Below the pieces are notes generated by a model. The model was not told the DNA's origin. It saw only the letters and a list, made by a program, of their open reading frames with translations, and made no database searches. A stretch of 64,000 bases of DNA from Palsa-1392 sp963819975 (GTDB taxonomy: Bacteria > Verrucomicrobiota > Verrucomicrobiia > Chthoniobacterales > UBA10450): assembly GCA_963819975.1 (NCBI GenBank), contig CAWFYE010000002.1:446190-510189 (forward strand), read 5' to 3'. This document shows, piece by piece, positions 1-9,032 of the stretch. Each line of letters starts with the position of its first letter. Position 1 is the first letter of the stretch. The translations under genes were made by a program, and so were the position numbers.

Positions 1-367
1 GGCTGCAAACGTTGAGCACGTTTACGATGTTTTTGTAGGCGCCGCCTTCGTCGCCGCGAATTACGACTGCCTGTTCGGGATTGAGCGCGACCAGGCCTTT
101 CAACATTGTTGTCAGGTCGGCTTCCGAGAGGGTGCGGCGATTCACGACCACGTTGCCGTCCGCTTTCACGTTCACGATCACGTCGCCGATCGGCGCCGAT
201 TTTTCAGTCGCGGCGCTCGCTTTGGGGACTTTGACGTCGAGCTCGTTTTCGTTCCGCGCCGCATTCCAGGTGAGGAGAAAAAAGATCAGGAGGAGAAGCA
301 GGACGTCGACCAACGGCGCGAGTTGGATGCCGGGATGTTGCGAAGCGGTGCGGCTGCGGAAGTTCAT
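1..367 (-). CDS. exbD: ExbD/TolR-family transport energiser, 3' end cut by window edge
   Basis: ExbD/TolR proteins form, with ExbB/TolQ, a proton-driven inner-membrane motor that powers TonB-type outer-membrane transport. Translation from the ATG at 367 gives a short basic N-terminus and one transmembrane helix (about residues 15-33). That helix starts with the family's LVDV segment, whose Asp is the proton-carrying residue. A periplasmic domain follows with a conserved VVIRGDE-like strand. The frame runs off the left edge after about 122 residues, close to the usual 130-140. It lies 52 bases downstream of exbB on the same strand, so the two are probably co-transcribed. No tonB is visible; it may lie to the left. 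Confidence 0.88.
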   Translation of the reverse strand, partial: MNFRSRTASQHPGIQLAPLVDVLLLLLIFFLLTWNAARNENELDVKVPKASAATEKSAPIGDVIVNVKADGNVVVNRRTLSEADLTTMLKGLVALNPEQAVVIRGDEGGAYKNIVNVLNVCS

Positions 368-419
368 CGGGCGATTCAGCGTCCGCGAGGGACGCAAAGT
401 TTTCGACGCCTAACGGCGC

Positions 420-1184
420 TCAAAATTCATCTTCGAGCAAGGCCGGAGCGCGTTCCCGGCGCCGGCTAGGCTGAACCGAGAGGACGGCCAAAATGTGGGT
501 GCTGGCCGACTCGAGATCGGAGACCAGGCGTTGGGCGCGGCCCCGAAAAAAGGCGTAGAAAATCATCGCGGTAATGCCGATGCCGAGCCCCCCGCAGGTG
601 TTGATGAGGGCTTCGCTGATCCCTTTCGAAAGCAGGATGTAACGCGAGGGACCCATCTCGGAGCCGAGTGCGCCGAAGGAGCGGATAATGCCGATCACGG
701 TGCCGAACAAACCGACCAGTGGTCCGATGGTCGCGATATCCGCCAGGTAAGTGACGCGATTATTAAGATTGGTCGCGACCCGAGTGCCTTCGGTCTCTGC
801 GATCTCGCGCGCCTGGGCAAAGTCGGCATTCGGGTTTTTCGTCATGAAATCGAGCGTCTTTTGCACGACGCGAGCGATCGCTTCGCCATGTCGATTGGAG
901 ACGGCGAGGAGCCCGAGATAATCGCGCTTCCGGAGCAGGGCATCGGCCGTCGCCATGTAACCGCTGCTCACGACCGCGCCGCGCCGGATGGTGAAAAAGA
1001 AAACGATGATCAGCATGACCGAGAAAATCGAGAGGAGAAAAAGCAGCAGCATGACCGGTCCGGCGGCGATCATGGCGTCGAGGAGATTGGTCGAGCGGGG
1101 CAGGACGGGCTCGGGACTTGAAGCCTGGGCAAGTGCGGGACCGGCGCTCGCAAGGACGACGAGCAGGGAAAGGAAACTTTTCAT
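420..1184 (-). CDS. exbB: ExbB/TolQ/MotA-family proton channel protein with signal peptide
   Basis: This is the pentameric channel partner of ExbD. From the ATG at 1184 the protein begins with a typical signal peptide (MKSFLSLLVV... ending ALAQ). A first membrane helix follows at about residues 40-62. The C-terminal MotA/TolQ/ExbB domain has the usual helix pair, with TYLADIATIGPLVGLFGTVIGII and then a GISEALINTCGGLGIGI helix. An upstream in-frame ATG at 1247 would add 21 residues before the signal peptide, so 1184 is preferred. The protein is about 254 residues. A cleavable signal in front of ExbB is common outside Proteobacteria. exbD follows directly. Confidence 0.9.
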   Translation of the reverse strand: MKSFLSLLVVLASAGPALAQASSPEPVLPRSTNLLDAMIAAGPVMLLLFLLSIFSVMLIIVFFFTIRRGAVVSSGYMATADALLRKRDYLGLLAVSNRHGEAIARVVQKTLDFMTKNPNADFAQAREIAETEGTRVATNLNNRVTYLADIATIGPLVGLFGTVIGIIRSFGALGSEMGPSRYILLSKGISEALINTCGGLGIGITAMIFYAFFRGRAQRLVSDLESASTHILAVLSVQPSRRRERAPALLEDEF

Positions 1185-1300
1185 GCTCAATTGGGCGTTA
1201 GCATAGGCGCGGGCATTTATGATGCAAATGCTCCGGAGCAGAGACAACGGGCTTGGCGCGATCGTTCATCCGTCGCTAACAACTCCTTCGCCGGCATGAG

Positions 1301-3265
1301 TTATAAGCGTCGTAGGCGGAAGATATGAGCGGGTTGGATACCGGGATGCAGCGCGACGTAGTTGCGCTTCCCGTGCCAGACGTAGCGTGCATCGGTCAGG
1401 AGGTCGTGCACTTCGTAGCTGTCCCCTCCGATTTCGCCGAAGTCTTCGATCGGCGCTTCCACGAAGCCCGACTGGGTGTAAAGCGGATCGAGATTCACGA
1501 CCATGAGAATGATGCTGTCCCGGGCCGGCGTCATCTTGCTATAGAAAAGCAGGGAGCCGTTATCGCTCGGGTGAAAACGAAGGTTGTTGTAAAAATGGAG
1601 CGCGCGATTCTCGCGCCGGATCCGGTTTAAGGACGTGATTAGTTCCTTGATGTTCCCGGGCGCATTCCAGTCCCGCTCCTTGAGCTGATATTTCTCTGAC
1701 TCGAAATATTCCTCGCGGCCGGCCAGGGCGGCGTTCTCGCAAAGTTCGAATCCGCTGTAGATGCCGTAAACGCTCGAGAGCGTCGCGGCGAGTACGGCCC
1801 GGATCTGGAACATCGGTCGCCCGCCAGTCTGGAGATGGAAGGGCAAAATATCCGGAGTGTTGGTGAACAGATTGCCGCGGTAATATTCGCTCATCTCCGT
1901 TTGCGTGAGCTCGGTGAAATACTCGGTCAGCTCCTCTTTCGCCGTCCGCCAGGTGAAATAGGTATAGCTCTGGGTAAAGCCGGCCTTGGCCAGTGCCTTC
2001 ATCATTTTCGGTTTCGTGAAGGCCTCGGAAAGGAAGATCGTGTCAGGGAATTTCGCCTGCACTTTGGCGATCAGATATTCCCAGAAGGCGACCGGTTTGG
2101 TGTGCGGATTATCGACTCGGAAGATGCGCACCCCGCGCTCGGCCCAGAAGAGAATGATGCTCGTCATCTCGTCCCAGAGTTCCTGCCAGTTCGGGCAGCG
2201 GAAGTTGAGCGGATAGATGTCCTCGTATTTTTTCGGCGGATTCTCAGCGTATTTGATCGTGCCGTCAGGTCGCTTGTAGAACCACTCGGGGTGCTCCGCG
2301 ACATAGGGATGATCGGGCGAGCAATTTATCGCGAAATCGAGGGCGATCTCCATCCCGCGGCTCCGGATTTCTTTTTCCAGCCAGGCAAAATCGTCGAGCG
2401 TGCCTAACGAAGGTTCGACATCCTTGTGCCCGCCGCCGTTTGGCGCGCCGATGTCGCGATTGCCGATCGCGTAAGGCACGCCCGGCTCGCCCGGCTCGCA
2501 GGTCACGGAATTATTGCGCCCCTTGCGATTCGTCAGGCCAATGGGATGGATGGGCGGGAAATAAATGACATCGAATCCCATCGCCTTGGCGTCGTCCACT
2601 CGCCCGAGGCAATCGCGAAAGGTAGAGCCGCGATCGGCCTGGCCTTCGGCGGAGCGGGGGAAAAATTCATACCAGGCAGCAGTCCGCGCCGCGACGCGAT
2701 CGACAGTCGCGCGGGGCGGCGGGGTGTACTGGGTCGCGCCGGAGCGCGCGGCGTAGGTCGCCATGAGCACTTCCAATTCGCCGGAATGCGCGAGGCGGTT
2801 GACGGCCGCGTCGGTGCCGCTGCCCATTTCCTCGGCAAATTCGCGCAGGCGTTTCGCGTCGGCCCCGCGGGCCCGTTTGGCTGCGGCGGTCAGAAGCGCG
2901 GCGCCCTCGAGTTTCTCGCTCGTCAGATTGGCCAGGCCGGCTTCAAACTTGGCCGCAAATTCGTGTTGCCAGCAGCCGAAGACATCCGTCCAGGCCTCAA
3001 CCGTGTATTCATAGGTGGCGTTTTCGTAGACGGAAAAAACGCCGCGCCAACGATCGTTGTCGACGAGTTTCATAGCCGTCTCATGCCAGCTCGTCTGGCC
3101 AAGAACGCGCCACTTCAGGGAGGCGGCCACGATATCGTGACCGTCCTTGAAAATATCGGCCTCCACCACGACGTCCTCGCCTACGACGCGTTTGATCGGG
3201 TACCGGCCCCCATCGATCAGCGGCTGGAGGCTTTCGATGACGGCGGCGGGGAATTGGCTAGGCAT
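1301..3265 (-). CDS. glgE: Alpha-1,4-glucan:maltose-1-phosphate maltosyltransferase (GlgE)
   Basis: GlgE extends alpha-1,4-glucans using maltose-1-phosphate as donor (glycoside hydrolase family 13, subfamily 3). The 654-residue length matches the family. Residues 1-110 form the GlgE N-terminal domain (DUF3416), followed by a helical insert and the GH13 barrel. The nucleophile is visible as Asp385 in FRVDNPHTKP and the general acid/base as Glu414 in LSEAFTKPKMM, both diagnostic for GlgE. The usual partners (treS, pep2/mak, glgB) are not adjacent, so the pathway genes must be elsewhere. A copy of the GCCTAACGA motif lies inside the gene at 2402. Confidence 0.95.
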   Translation of the reverse strand: MPSQFPAAVIESLQPLIDGGRYPIKRVVGEDVVVEADIFKDGHDIVAASLKWRVLGQTSWHETAMKLVDNDRWRGVFSVYENATYEYTVEAWTDVFGCWQHEFAAKFEAGLANLTSEKLEGAALLTAAAKRARGADAKRLREFAEEMGSGTDAAVNRLAHSGELEVLMATYAARSGATQYTPPPRATVDRVAARTAAWYEFFPRSAEGQADRGSTFRDCLGRVDDAKAMGFDVIYFPPIHPIGLTNRKGRNNSVTCEPGEPGVPYAIGNRDIGAPNGGGHKDVEPSLGTLDDFAWLEKEIRSRGMEIALDFAINCSPDHPYVAEHPEWFYKRPDGTIKYAENPPKKYEDIYPLNFRCPNWQELWDEMTSIILFWAERGVRIFRVDNPHTKPVAFWEYLIAKVQAKFPDTIFLSEAFTKPKMMKALAKAGFTQSYTYFTWRTAKEELTEYFTELTQTEMSEYYRGNLFTNTPDILPFHLQTGGRPMFQIRAVLAATLSSVYGIYSGFELCENAALAGREEYFESEKYQLKERDWNAPGNIKELITSLNRIRRENRALHFYNNLRFHPSDNGSLLFYSKMTPARDSIILMVVNLDPLYTQSGFVEAPIEDFGEIGGDSYEVHDLLTDARYVWHGKRNYVALHPGIQPAHIFRLRRL

Positions 3266-3551
3266 CGTTCAATCAATCGAAATCCGCCGGTCGCGAAAGG
3301 CAAAATTCCCGCCCGCGCAGCCGATTCGGGTCTAGCGGCGGCTGTGTCGGTCGCAAATTCCGGGCGCGCACGCGCCTCGCTTACCGCATTTGACGCCTCG
3401 CCGAACGCAGGCAGGTGGTTCGGCGAGGCCAAACATAACAGTCTTCCGCACCAGACCGAAGCCGACCGGCGAGGCGCCGATCGGAGCACGCTGGGCGCGT
3501 GCGCTCCCCAGAGAAAGAAAGCGCCGCCCGCGTCACGGCGCAGGGGCGTCG

Positions 3552-4193
3552 TTAGATTGCGAAATAAAAGGCGGCTTCGTACAGCCCGGAGGTGCGGGTT
3601 TCCTCCCGACGCACCGGCGTCTGCAGGATCTTCTCAAACATGTCCTGTTCGAGCCGTCCGATGATCTCGTATTTTTCGATCAGATTCATGATCGGCGAAT
3701 GACATTCCAGGATCTGCGGGCCGCCTTCGGTCGGTTCGTTCACGAATTGTGACATGTGCCCTTCTTCGTCGCGGATGGCGGCGAGCGACTTGGCGCGTTC
3801 TTCGACTGTTTCGCCTTTCATTTTTTCTTTCAGTTCGTTGGTTTTCCGCTCGAAAAGATTGTAGAGCAGCTTCTCCGGCGCGTTGGCTCCATGGATTTCT
3901 TCGATCGAATGCAGGAGATCGAGCGTAAAGGCATTACTATCCGCCTGGAAAAGCGCGTGGCTGCGCCGAGTGAGCCGGTAAACCATTTCTGGTCGGCCCA
4001 TTTTTTGTGGGCGTCGCCAGGTATCGAGGTAGCCATCGCGTTCCAAGGTCAGGCAATGCTGCTTGATCCCCATGTAGCTCATCTTCATTTTCGCGACGAG
4101 CTGATTGACGGATAACCCTTTTGTGCGCTTCAGGGTGTTGAGAATTTCGAGGCGTTGGGTGCGGCCTATTTCGGCCAATAATTGTTGGTTCAC
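3552..4193 (-). CDS. Winged-helix transcriptional regulator, ArsR/SufR-like
   Basis: The N-terminal third reads as a winged helix-turn-helix of the DeoR/ArsR-like type (RLEILNTLKRTKGLSVNQLVAKM, then a recognition helix and a wing ending GRPEMVYRLT). The middle and C-terminal parts resemble SufR-type regulators, including an ILECHSPI segment where SufR proteins have a Cys-Pro-Ile iron-sulfur ligand. The full SufR four-Cys set is not present, so a cluster is not certain. The start is placed at GTG 4193 because AGGAG stands 7 bases upstream. An ATG at 4250 in the same frame lacks such a site. Target genes are unknown; no suf genes are nearby. Confidence 0.75.
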   Translation of the reverse strand: MNQQLLAEIGRTQRLEILNTLKRTKGLSVNQLVAKMKMSYMGIKQHCLTLERDGYLDTWRRPQKMGRPEMVYRLTRRSHALFQADSNAFTLDLLHSIEEIHGANAPEKLLYNLFERKTNELKEKMKGETVEERAKSLAAIRDEEGHMSQFVNEPTEGGPQILECHSPIMNLIEKYEIIGRLEQDMFEKILQTPVRREETRTSGLYEAAFYFAI

Positions 4194-4473
4194 GGTAATC
4201 TCCTGTTGCGGAATTTGAAGGGAAAAGCCCTTTATACGCAGGACGCGCAATCAACCGCAAGCAAATCTCTTAGGAGCGTGAAATCTTTTTAGGAAGGCTC
4301 TTTTCCCAGGGTTTCGGGTCGTCACAAAGTCTTCAAAACGAGCGGTCCGTTTGGCTCCGGAAAATTTCGCGCCAGGAAAATGAGCCATTTTCCGGCTCGT
4401 TGTTGCATCAAGAGGTATGAAACAATTCTACTTCGCAAAAAGGCAACGCCCCGAAGGCGGGCGCTCACCGTTT

Positions 4474-5577
4474 ATGCTAACAATCCGGCCGTTTCTTCGG
4501 ATCGTGCCGGTCGTAACTCTCTTTGTCGCGCTGGCGGCATCCATCCCCATCTCGGCGCAAACGGTCACCACGTTTGACGCGCCGGGCGCGGGCACGGGGG
4601 CCTTGCAGGGGACTTTCCCCTTCAATGTCTCGCCGTCCGGCACGATCGTTGGATTTCTGCGTGACGCGGGCGATGCCCGTCACGGATTCATCCGCACATC
4701 GAGCGGCGATTACACTGTCTTTGATGCACCGGGTGCGGGAACGGCCGCAGGCCAGGGAACGCGCGCTTACTCCGCGAATCCAAGTGGCGCGATCACGGGA
4801 TTTTTTATCGACTCGGCTGGTGCCTTGCATGGCTATGTCCGTTACCCGGACGGCACAATCGACGTCTTCGACGCGCCGGGAGCGGTCGCTACATTCCCCG
4901 CTTTCAGCTCGCTCCTCATTAATCCACGGGGACAAATCACCGGCTATTACAACGATGCGAACGGAGCCTCTCACGGTTTCCTGCGGGAAACGGATGGGAC
5001 GTTTGCTACCTTTGACGTCCCGGGTGCAGACGAGGGGACATTTCCTTTCGCCATCAGCCAGCGCGGCGATATCACCGGTTATTATTTCGATGCTGCCGGC
5101 GTGAGTCATGGTTTTCTGCGGGACAAGAAGGGCGTCATCACGACCTTCGACGTTCCGGGCGCTGGCACGGATCCGGGCCAGGGGACCTACGGCGGCGGTT
5201 TCACCGCCAGCGGGGTGATTATTGGAAATTATTTCACCCAGGACAACATCAGCCACGGTTTTCTGCTGGGTAGGGACGGCAATTTCACCAACTACGACGC
5301 TCCAGGCGCGGGCAGTGTTCCGGACTCCTTTCAGGGAACTTATCCCTTCGGCGTCAATCCCCACGGAGGAATCTCCGGCTGGTATGTGGACGACTCCGAC
5401 GTGAATCACGGCTATGTGCGCAAATCGAATGGCCAATACGTCACTTTCGATGTTCCGGGCGCCGGCACAGGCCCTGGCCAGGGACCATACGTTTTTGGGA
5501 TCGCTCCGAATGGTGCCTCGACCGGCTATTCCTATGACCCGGACAATGTGGTGCACGGCTTTGTCCTGACCAACTAG
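4474..5577 (+). CDS. Secreted protein of seven HGF-type repeats, probable beta-propeller
   Basis: The ATG at 4474 gives a clear signal peptide ending ISAQ. The ATG at 4417 would put 19 basic residues in front and is less likely. The mature protein consists almost wholly of seven repeats of about 45-52 residues. Each has a F/YD-A/V-PGA(GT) start, an NP.G.ITG(Y/F) centre and an HGF(L/I/V) or HGYV end. The layout resembles the 'HAF' extracellular repeat family seen in Verrucomicrobiota and Acidobacteriota. Seven units suggest a seven-bladed propeller. No catalytic motif is visible, so the function is unknown. It faces the ugpC gene convergently. Confidence 0.8.
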   Translation: MLTIRPFLRIVPVVTLFVALAASIPISAQTVTTFDAPGAGTGALQGTFPFNVSPSGTIVGFLRDAGDARHGFIRTSSGDYTVFDAPGAGTAAGQGTRAYSANPSGAITGFFIDSAGALHGYVRYPDGTIDVFDAPGAVATFPAFSSLLINPRGQITGYYNDANGASHGFLRETDGTFATFDVPGADEGTFPFAISQRGDITGYYFDAAGVSHGFLRDKKGVITTFDVPGAGTDPGQGTYGGGFTASGVIIGNYFTQDNISHGFLLGRDGNFTNYDAPGAGSVPDSFQGTYPFGVNPHGGISGWYVDDSDVNHGYVRKSNGQYVTFDVPGAGTGPGQGPYVFGIAPNGASTGYSYDPDNVVHGFVLTN

Positions 5578-5593
5578 ACTGAACCTTACGATC

Positions 5594-5627
5594 CGCCACC
5601 GGCGTCGAATTCCCGGCGCCGGTGGCG
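5594..5627. terminator. Hairpin between convergent genes, likely bidirectional terminator
   Basis: A perfect 11-bp stem (CGCCACCGGCG with its complement) closes a 12-base loop. It lies between the stop of the HGF-repeat gene (5577) and the end of ugpC (5656). There is no long U tract on either side, so intrinsic termination strength is uncertain. Confidence 0.55.
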
Positions 5628-5655
5628 TGAGAGCGTCCGTTAGGGAGCAGGGTCC

Positions 5656-6789
5656 CTAGCGGATGCGATTCGTCGAAGCAGGATCGAAGAGATGAGCCTT
5701 CTCCAGCTTCATCTCAAACTGAAACCGGCGACCCGCGTCGCCGTGATCGAAGGCGCCCTGGCTCCGGCAGACGAGGGTGTGTGCGCCGGTCTGGAGGTAA
5801 ATGTTGGTCTCTGCTCCCATCGGTTCGACGATGTCGACGATCGCGGGAAATCCGGTCGCGAGCGCCTTGCCTTCTTTACGGCTGAACTTCGCCACTTCCA
5901 GATATTCCGGCCGGATTCCGAGGATGACGCTTTTGCCGGCAAATTCGCGCGCCGCCGGGCGATCGGCGACTGCAAAAGCGACGTCGATCGTCCCGCCTTC
6001 AGTCTCCCGGAAACGGATCCGGTCGCCTTCTTCCTTCAGCGTGCCGGTGATGAAGTTCATCGGCGGACTGCCTAGAAAACCGGCTACGAACAGATTCACC
6101 GGCTCATTGTAGAGAACGAGCGGCGCGTCGTTTTGCTGCACCACGCCGTCGTTCATGACCACGATCCGGTCGCCCATCGTCATCGCCTCGACCTGGTCGT
6201 GGGTGACGTAAATCATCGTCGCCTGGAGGCGTTGATGAAGCTTGGTGATTTCCGTTCGCATCTGCACCCGCATCTTGGCGTCGAGATTGGAAAGCGGTTC
6301 GTCGAAAAGAAATACTTTCGGTTGCCTGACGATCGCGCGGCCAACCGCGACCCGCTGCCGCTGGCCGCCGGAGAGCGCCTTCGGCTTGCGGTCGAGCAGG
6401 TTTTCGATCCCGAGAATGCTCGCCGCATCGACCACGCGCCGCTTGATTTCCGGCTTTTTGAATTTCCGCAGCTTGAGCCCGAAGGCGAGATTATCGAAGA
6501 CGCTCATGTGCGGGTAGAGCGCGTAATTCTGGAAGACCATCGCAATATCGCGATCCTTCGGCGCGACGTCGTTGACCCGCTTCTCGCCGATGTAAATGTC
6601 GCCCTTAGAGATTTCCTCGAGGCCCGCGATCATGCGCAGGGTGGTCGATTTTCCGCAACCCGACGGACCGACGAGGACGACAAATTCGCGATCTGCGATC
6701 TCGAGGCTGACATCCTTGACCGCCGTCACGTCGCCGCCTTTGTCCCCCGGGTAGATTTTGTAGACGTTCTTAACGGAGACCTTGGCCAT
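5656..6789 (-). CDS. ugpC: Sugar ABC transporter ATP-binding protein, MalK/UgpC family
   Basis: Cytoplasmic ATPase of carbohydrate (or glycerol-phosphate) importers. From the ATG at 6789 the protein has 377 residues, typical of the MalK/UgpC/MsmX group. Visible are Walker A GPSGCGKST (41-49), the signature LSGGQ (139-143), Walker B VFLFDEP (159-165), the switch His in THDQVEAMT, and a C-terminal OB-fold (TOBE) regulatory region from about 240. The frame stays open upstream, but that part overlaps ygfZ and is rejected. No permease or binding protein is nearby, so it may serve several transporters, as MsmX does. Confidence 0.92.
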   Translation of the reverse strand: MAKVSVKNVYKIYPGDKGGDVTAVKDVSLEIADREFVVLVGPSGCGKSTTLRMIAGLEEISKGDIYIGEKRVNDVAPKDRDIAMVFQNYALYPHMSVFDNLAFGLKLRKFKKPEIKRRVVDAASILGIENLLDRKPKALSGGQRQRVAVGRAIVRQPKVFLFDEPLSNLDAKMRVQMRTEITKLHQRLQATMIYVTHDQVEAMTMGDRIVVMNDGVVQQNDAPLVLYNEPVNLFVAGFLGSPPMNFITGTLKEEGDRIRFRETEGGTIDVAFAVADRPAAREFAGKSVILGIRPEYLEVAKFSRKEGKALATGFPAIVDIVEPMGAETNIYLQTGAHTLVCRSQGAFDHGDAGRRFQFEMKLEKAHLFDPASTNRIR

Positions 6790-6857
6790 GAGACAGACGG
6801 CCAAGCTAGGTATCGCGCCGGAAGGGTCAATCCCCTTGTCGCACCTTTGCCGGCCGG

Positions 6858-7721
6858 CTAGAGGAATGGCAAATCGACCACCTCGACGGGAAGCTGCCCG
6901 GCGGATAATTTCGTGCCTGGTTGATTGAACCCCCGCTTCACATAACCGAGCGCGATTTCTTTGCCTAACCGATTGCTCTGCGTCGCACTCGTGATCCAGC
7001 CCACATCTTTCGCGTTCTCCGGCGCGAGCAGGCGTGTGGTCGGTGTCAGCGGAGAACCCTCGAGCGAAACCAGGCCGCAGAGCCGTTTGCTCATCTGCCC
7101 TGACATCTTCATCCGGGAAATCACTTCCTGGCCGATGTAACAACCCTTCGCATAATCGATCGCGTCGTCGGCGAGATTCGCTTCCACCGGAATGATCTGG
7201 TCGGACAACTCGAGGCCCCAGCGCGGAATTCCCTGCTCAATCCGCAAGCGCTCGGCGGCTTCTGCGTCTATCAACGATTCGCGGGAAGAGAGCGACTGCA
7301 GAACGAAATCGTGTTCCGCCGCAGGCAGCACCAGGTCCCAGCCGAAAGTGCCGAAGCGTTTCGCCCGGCGCCAATGGGCATCGTTAGGCGAAGCTGGCGC
7401 ACTCTCGGCCGTGACATGAAAGAGAGAAAATTCCTCGGTCACATCTTCGATCGCGACGTCGTCCGCGATGATGTAGCGATCGATCCGTTGCGCGAGTGCT
7501 TCACGCTGGTCGGCGTCGGCATCGATGAACAACTCGTCCGCGCCTGCGCTGACATAAATGAGCGCATCGACTTTTCCTTTCGCGCTGAGCACGCAGGCGG
7601 CCATCGAAAGGTTCGAGTTCGCTTTCCGAACGTCGTTCGTCACCTGCCCGTTGAGAAATCGCACCCGATCACTGCCGGTCAGACGAAATTTCGCGCGTCC
7701 GGAAAGATCGAAGAGCGGCAT
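6858..7721 (-). CDS. ygfZ: YgfZ/GcvT-like folate-binding protein, Fe-S cluster maintenance
   Basis: YgfZ proteins bind tetrahydrofolate and help keep Fe-S enzymes active. The 287-residue product has the GcvT-type N-terminal fold (FRLTGSDRVRFLNGQVTNDV). It also has the diagnostic KGCYIGQE motif at residues 192-199, with the functional Cys194. The ATG at 7721 shares its A with the TGA of the upstream dehydrogenase gene (TGATG), which indicates translational coupling and fixes the start. An in-frame ATG at 7763 would lie inside the upstream gene. A copy of GCCTAACGA lies at 7381. Confidence 0.92.
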   Translation of the reverse strand: MPLFDLSGRAKFRLTGSDRVRFLNGQVTNDVRKANSNLSMAACVLSAKGKVDALIYVSAGADELFIDADADQREALAQRIDRYIIADDVAIEDVTEEFSLFHVTAESAPASPNDAHWRRAKRFGTFGWDLVLPAAEHDFVLQSLSSRESLIDAEAAERLRIEQGIPRWGLELSDQIIPVEANLADDAIDYAKGCYIGQEVISRMKMSGQMSKRLCGLVSLEGSPLTPTTRLLAPENAKDVGWITSATQSNRLGKEIALGYVKRGFNQPGTKLSAGQLPVEVVDLPFL

Positions 7722-8944
7722 CAGGATTCGCGATCCGGGGAGGAAAAGCGCCGACTCAACCACCCGCGGAAACCGCCGGAAAGATTTACGTGGGCTGGAA
7801 TTTGCTCCGCTTCGCGATCCTCTGCGTCGCCCTCATCCTCGATCAGCGCTGGAGGAGGGACCTTCGCTGCGGGGATTGGCTCAGGCGGAGGCGCAGCCGC
7901 GGTAACTGGCTCAGGCGGAGGCGCGGTCGATTCTGTTTCCGCGACAGGTTCGTTTGACGGAACGATCGATCTTAATTCCACGATCGGTTCGATCTCCGGC
8001 GGTTCGGCTTCTATTTCTTCGACGACTGGCGCGGGCGGCTGCTTAGGCGCCTCGGCCGGTTTCTCCGGTTCCGATCCAACGATCTTCTGTGGCGCCGGAA
8101 AATACTTCTGCGCGACTGAGGAATAATCCGCGTCGCCGCGGCCTTGTTTCATTTCCGCGAGCAACATATCGCCCGAGACCTCTGCTACTGGGAGATCTAG
8201 GCCGTGTGCTTCGGCCAATTTAAGGCCGATCCGCACATCCTTGAGCATGTGCTTGATCGAGAAATGCGTCTCGAAATTGCCCGCCACGATGAGCGGGATC
8301 TTCATCTCGAGGGTGGTCGAGTTGCTCGCGTTGGCCTTCATCGCGCGACTGAAAAGGTCGGCTGGGATGCCAGCCTTGCGCACGAGCGCGAGCGCTTCCG
8401 CGCCGACCTGCGCGGTCGCGGCGGTCACGATGTTGGTCGCCACTTTCATGATCGAGGCGTCGCCAATCTTGTCGCCAATAAAAATGATCTCTTTGCTGCT
8501 CGATTCGAGAATTGGGCGGGCCTGTTTCAGAGCCGCGTCGTCGCCGCTGACATAGTAAACGAGCTGTCCCTTTTCCGCCGCGACTTTGCTCCCGGTGAAC
8601 GGCGCCTCGAGAAAACGCGCACCGCGTCGCTCCACGATCTCGGCCGCGGCCCGCATGTTTTCCGGCGCCACCGTGCAATGCGCGGTTACGATGTGTTGCG
8701 CGGTCAGCCCGGGGACGAGTTGTTTGACGGTTTCGAGCAATGCCACATCGTCCGCGACAAAGATTTGGATGAGGTCGCAGAGCTCGGCGACTTCAACCGG
8801 TGACCCGAGAAAATTTTGCTCCGGCCGCGGGGTGCGGTTCCAGACGAAGACCTGGAGTCCTTTTTCGCGCAGCGCTCCGGCCACGCGCGATCCGATGATC
8901 CCGAGGCCGATGAGGCCGACATTTTTGGATTTGGAACGTGCCAT
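7721..8944 (-). CDS. NAD(P)-dependent beta-hydroxyacid dehydrogenase with disordered C-terminal extension
   Basis: Member of the 3-hydroxyisobutyrate dehydrogenase/GLYR1-like family, which oxidises beta-hydroxyacids or reduces succinic semialdehyde or glyoxylate. Residues 8-20 hold the Rossmann motif GLIGLGIIGSR. The substrate loop appears as EAPFTGSKVAAEKGQL, and the catalytic Lys is in IMKVATNI (about residue 171). The family core ends near residue 290. About 115 further residues are rich in Pro, Glu and Ala and look disordered, ending in a basic FRGWLSRRF segment. The extension is unusual for this family. The gene is coupled to ygfZ downstream. Confidence 0.88.
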   Translation of the reverse strand: MARSKSKNVGLIGLGIIGSRVAGALREKGLQVFVWNRTPRPEQNFLGSPVEVAELCDLIQIFVADDVALLETVKQLVPGLTAQHIVTAHCTVAPENMRAAAEIVERRGARFLEAPFTGSKVAAEKGQLVYYVSGDDAALKQARPILESSSKEIIFIGDKIGDASIMKVATNIVTAATAQVGAEALALVRKAGIPADLFSRAMKANASNSTTLEMKIPLIVAGNFETHFSIKHMLKDVRIGLKLAEAHGLDLPVAEVSGDMLLAEMKQGRGDADYSSVAQKYFPAPQKIVGSEPEKPAEAPKQPPAPVVEEIEAEPPEIEPIVELRSIVPSNEPVAETESTAPPPEPVTAAAPPPEPIPAAKVPPPALIEDEGDAEDREAEQIPAHVNLSGGFRGWLSRRFSSPDRES

Positions 8945-9032
8945 TTTTTTAGGCTGCCTTGATCGAGCGGCAGCGAGCGCAAGGTCAATTTGAATTCAAC
9001 GCGCCGCAATGGGCAAATACGCGGCGGGACGT

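Noticed and set aside
2426..3664. Long plus-strand frame (412 codons) opposite glgE
   Set aside because: It mirrors glgE codons, has no family motif and crosses the glgE start; it is a GC-rich antisense shadow.
6790..7143. N-terminal extension of the ABC ATPase by 118 codons
   Set aside because: It overlaps ygfZ, has no family similarity, and the MalK-type start is at 6789.
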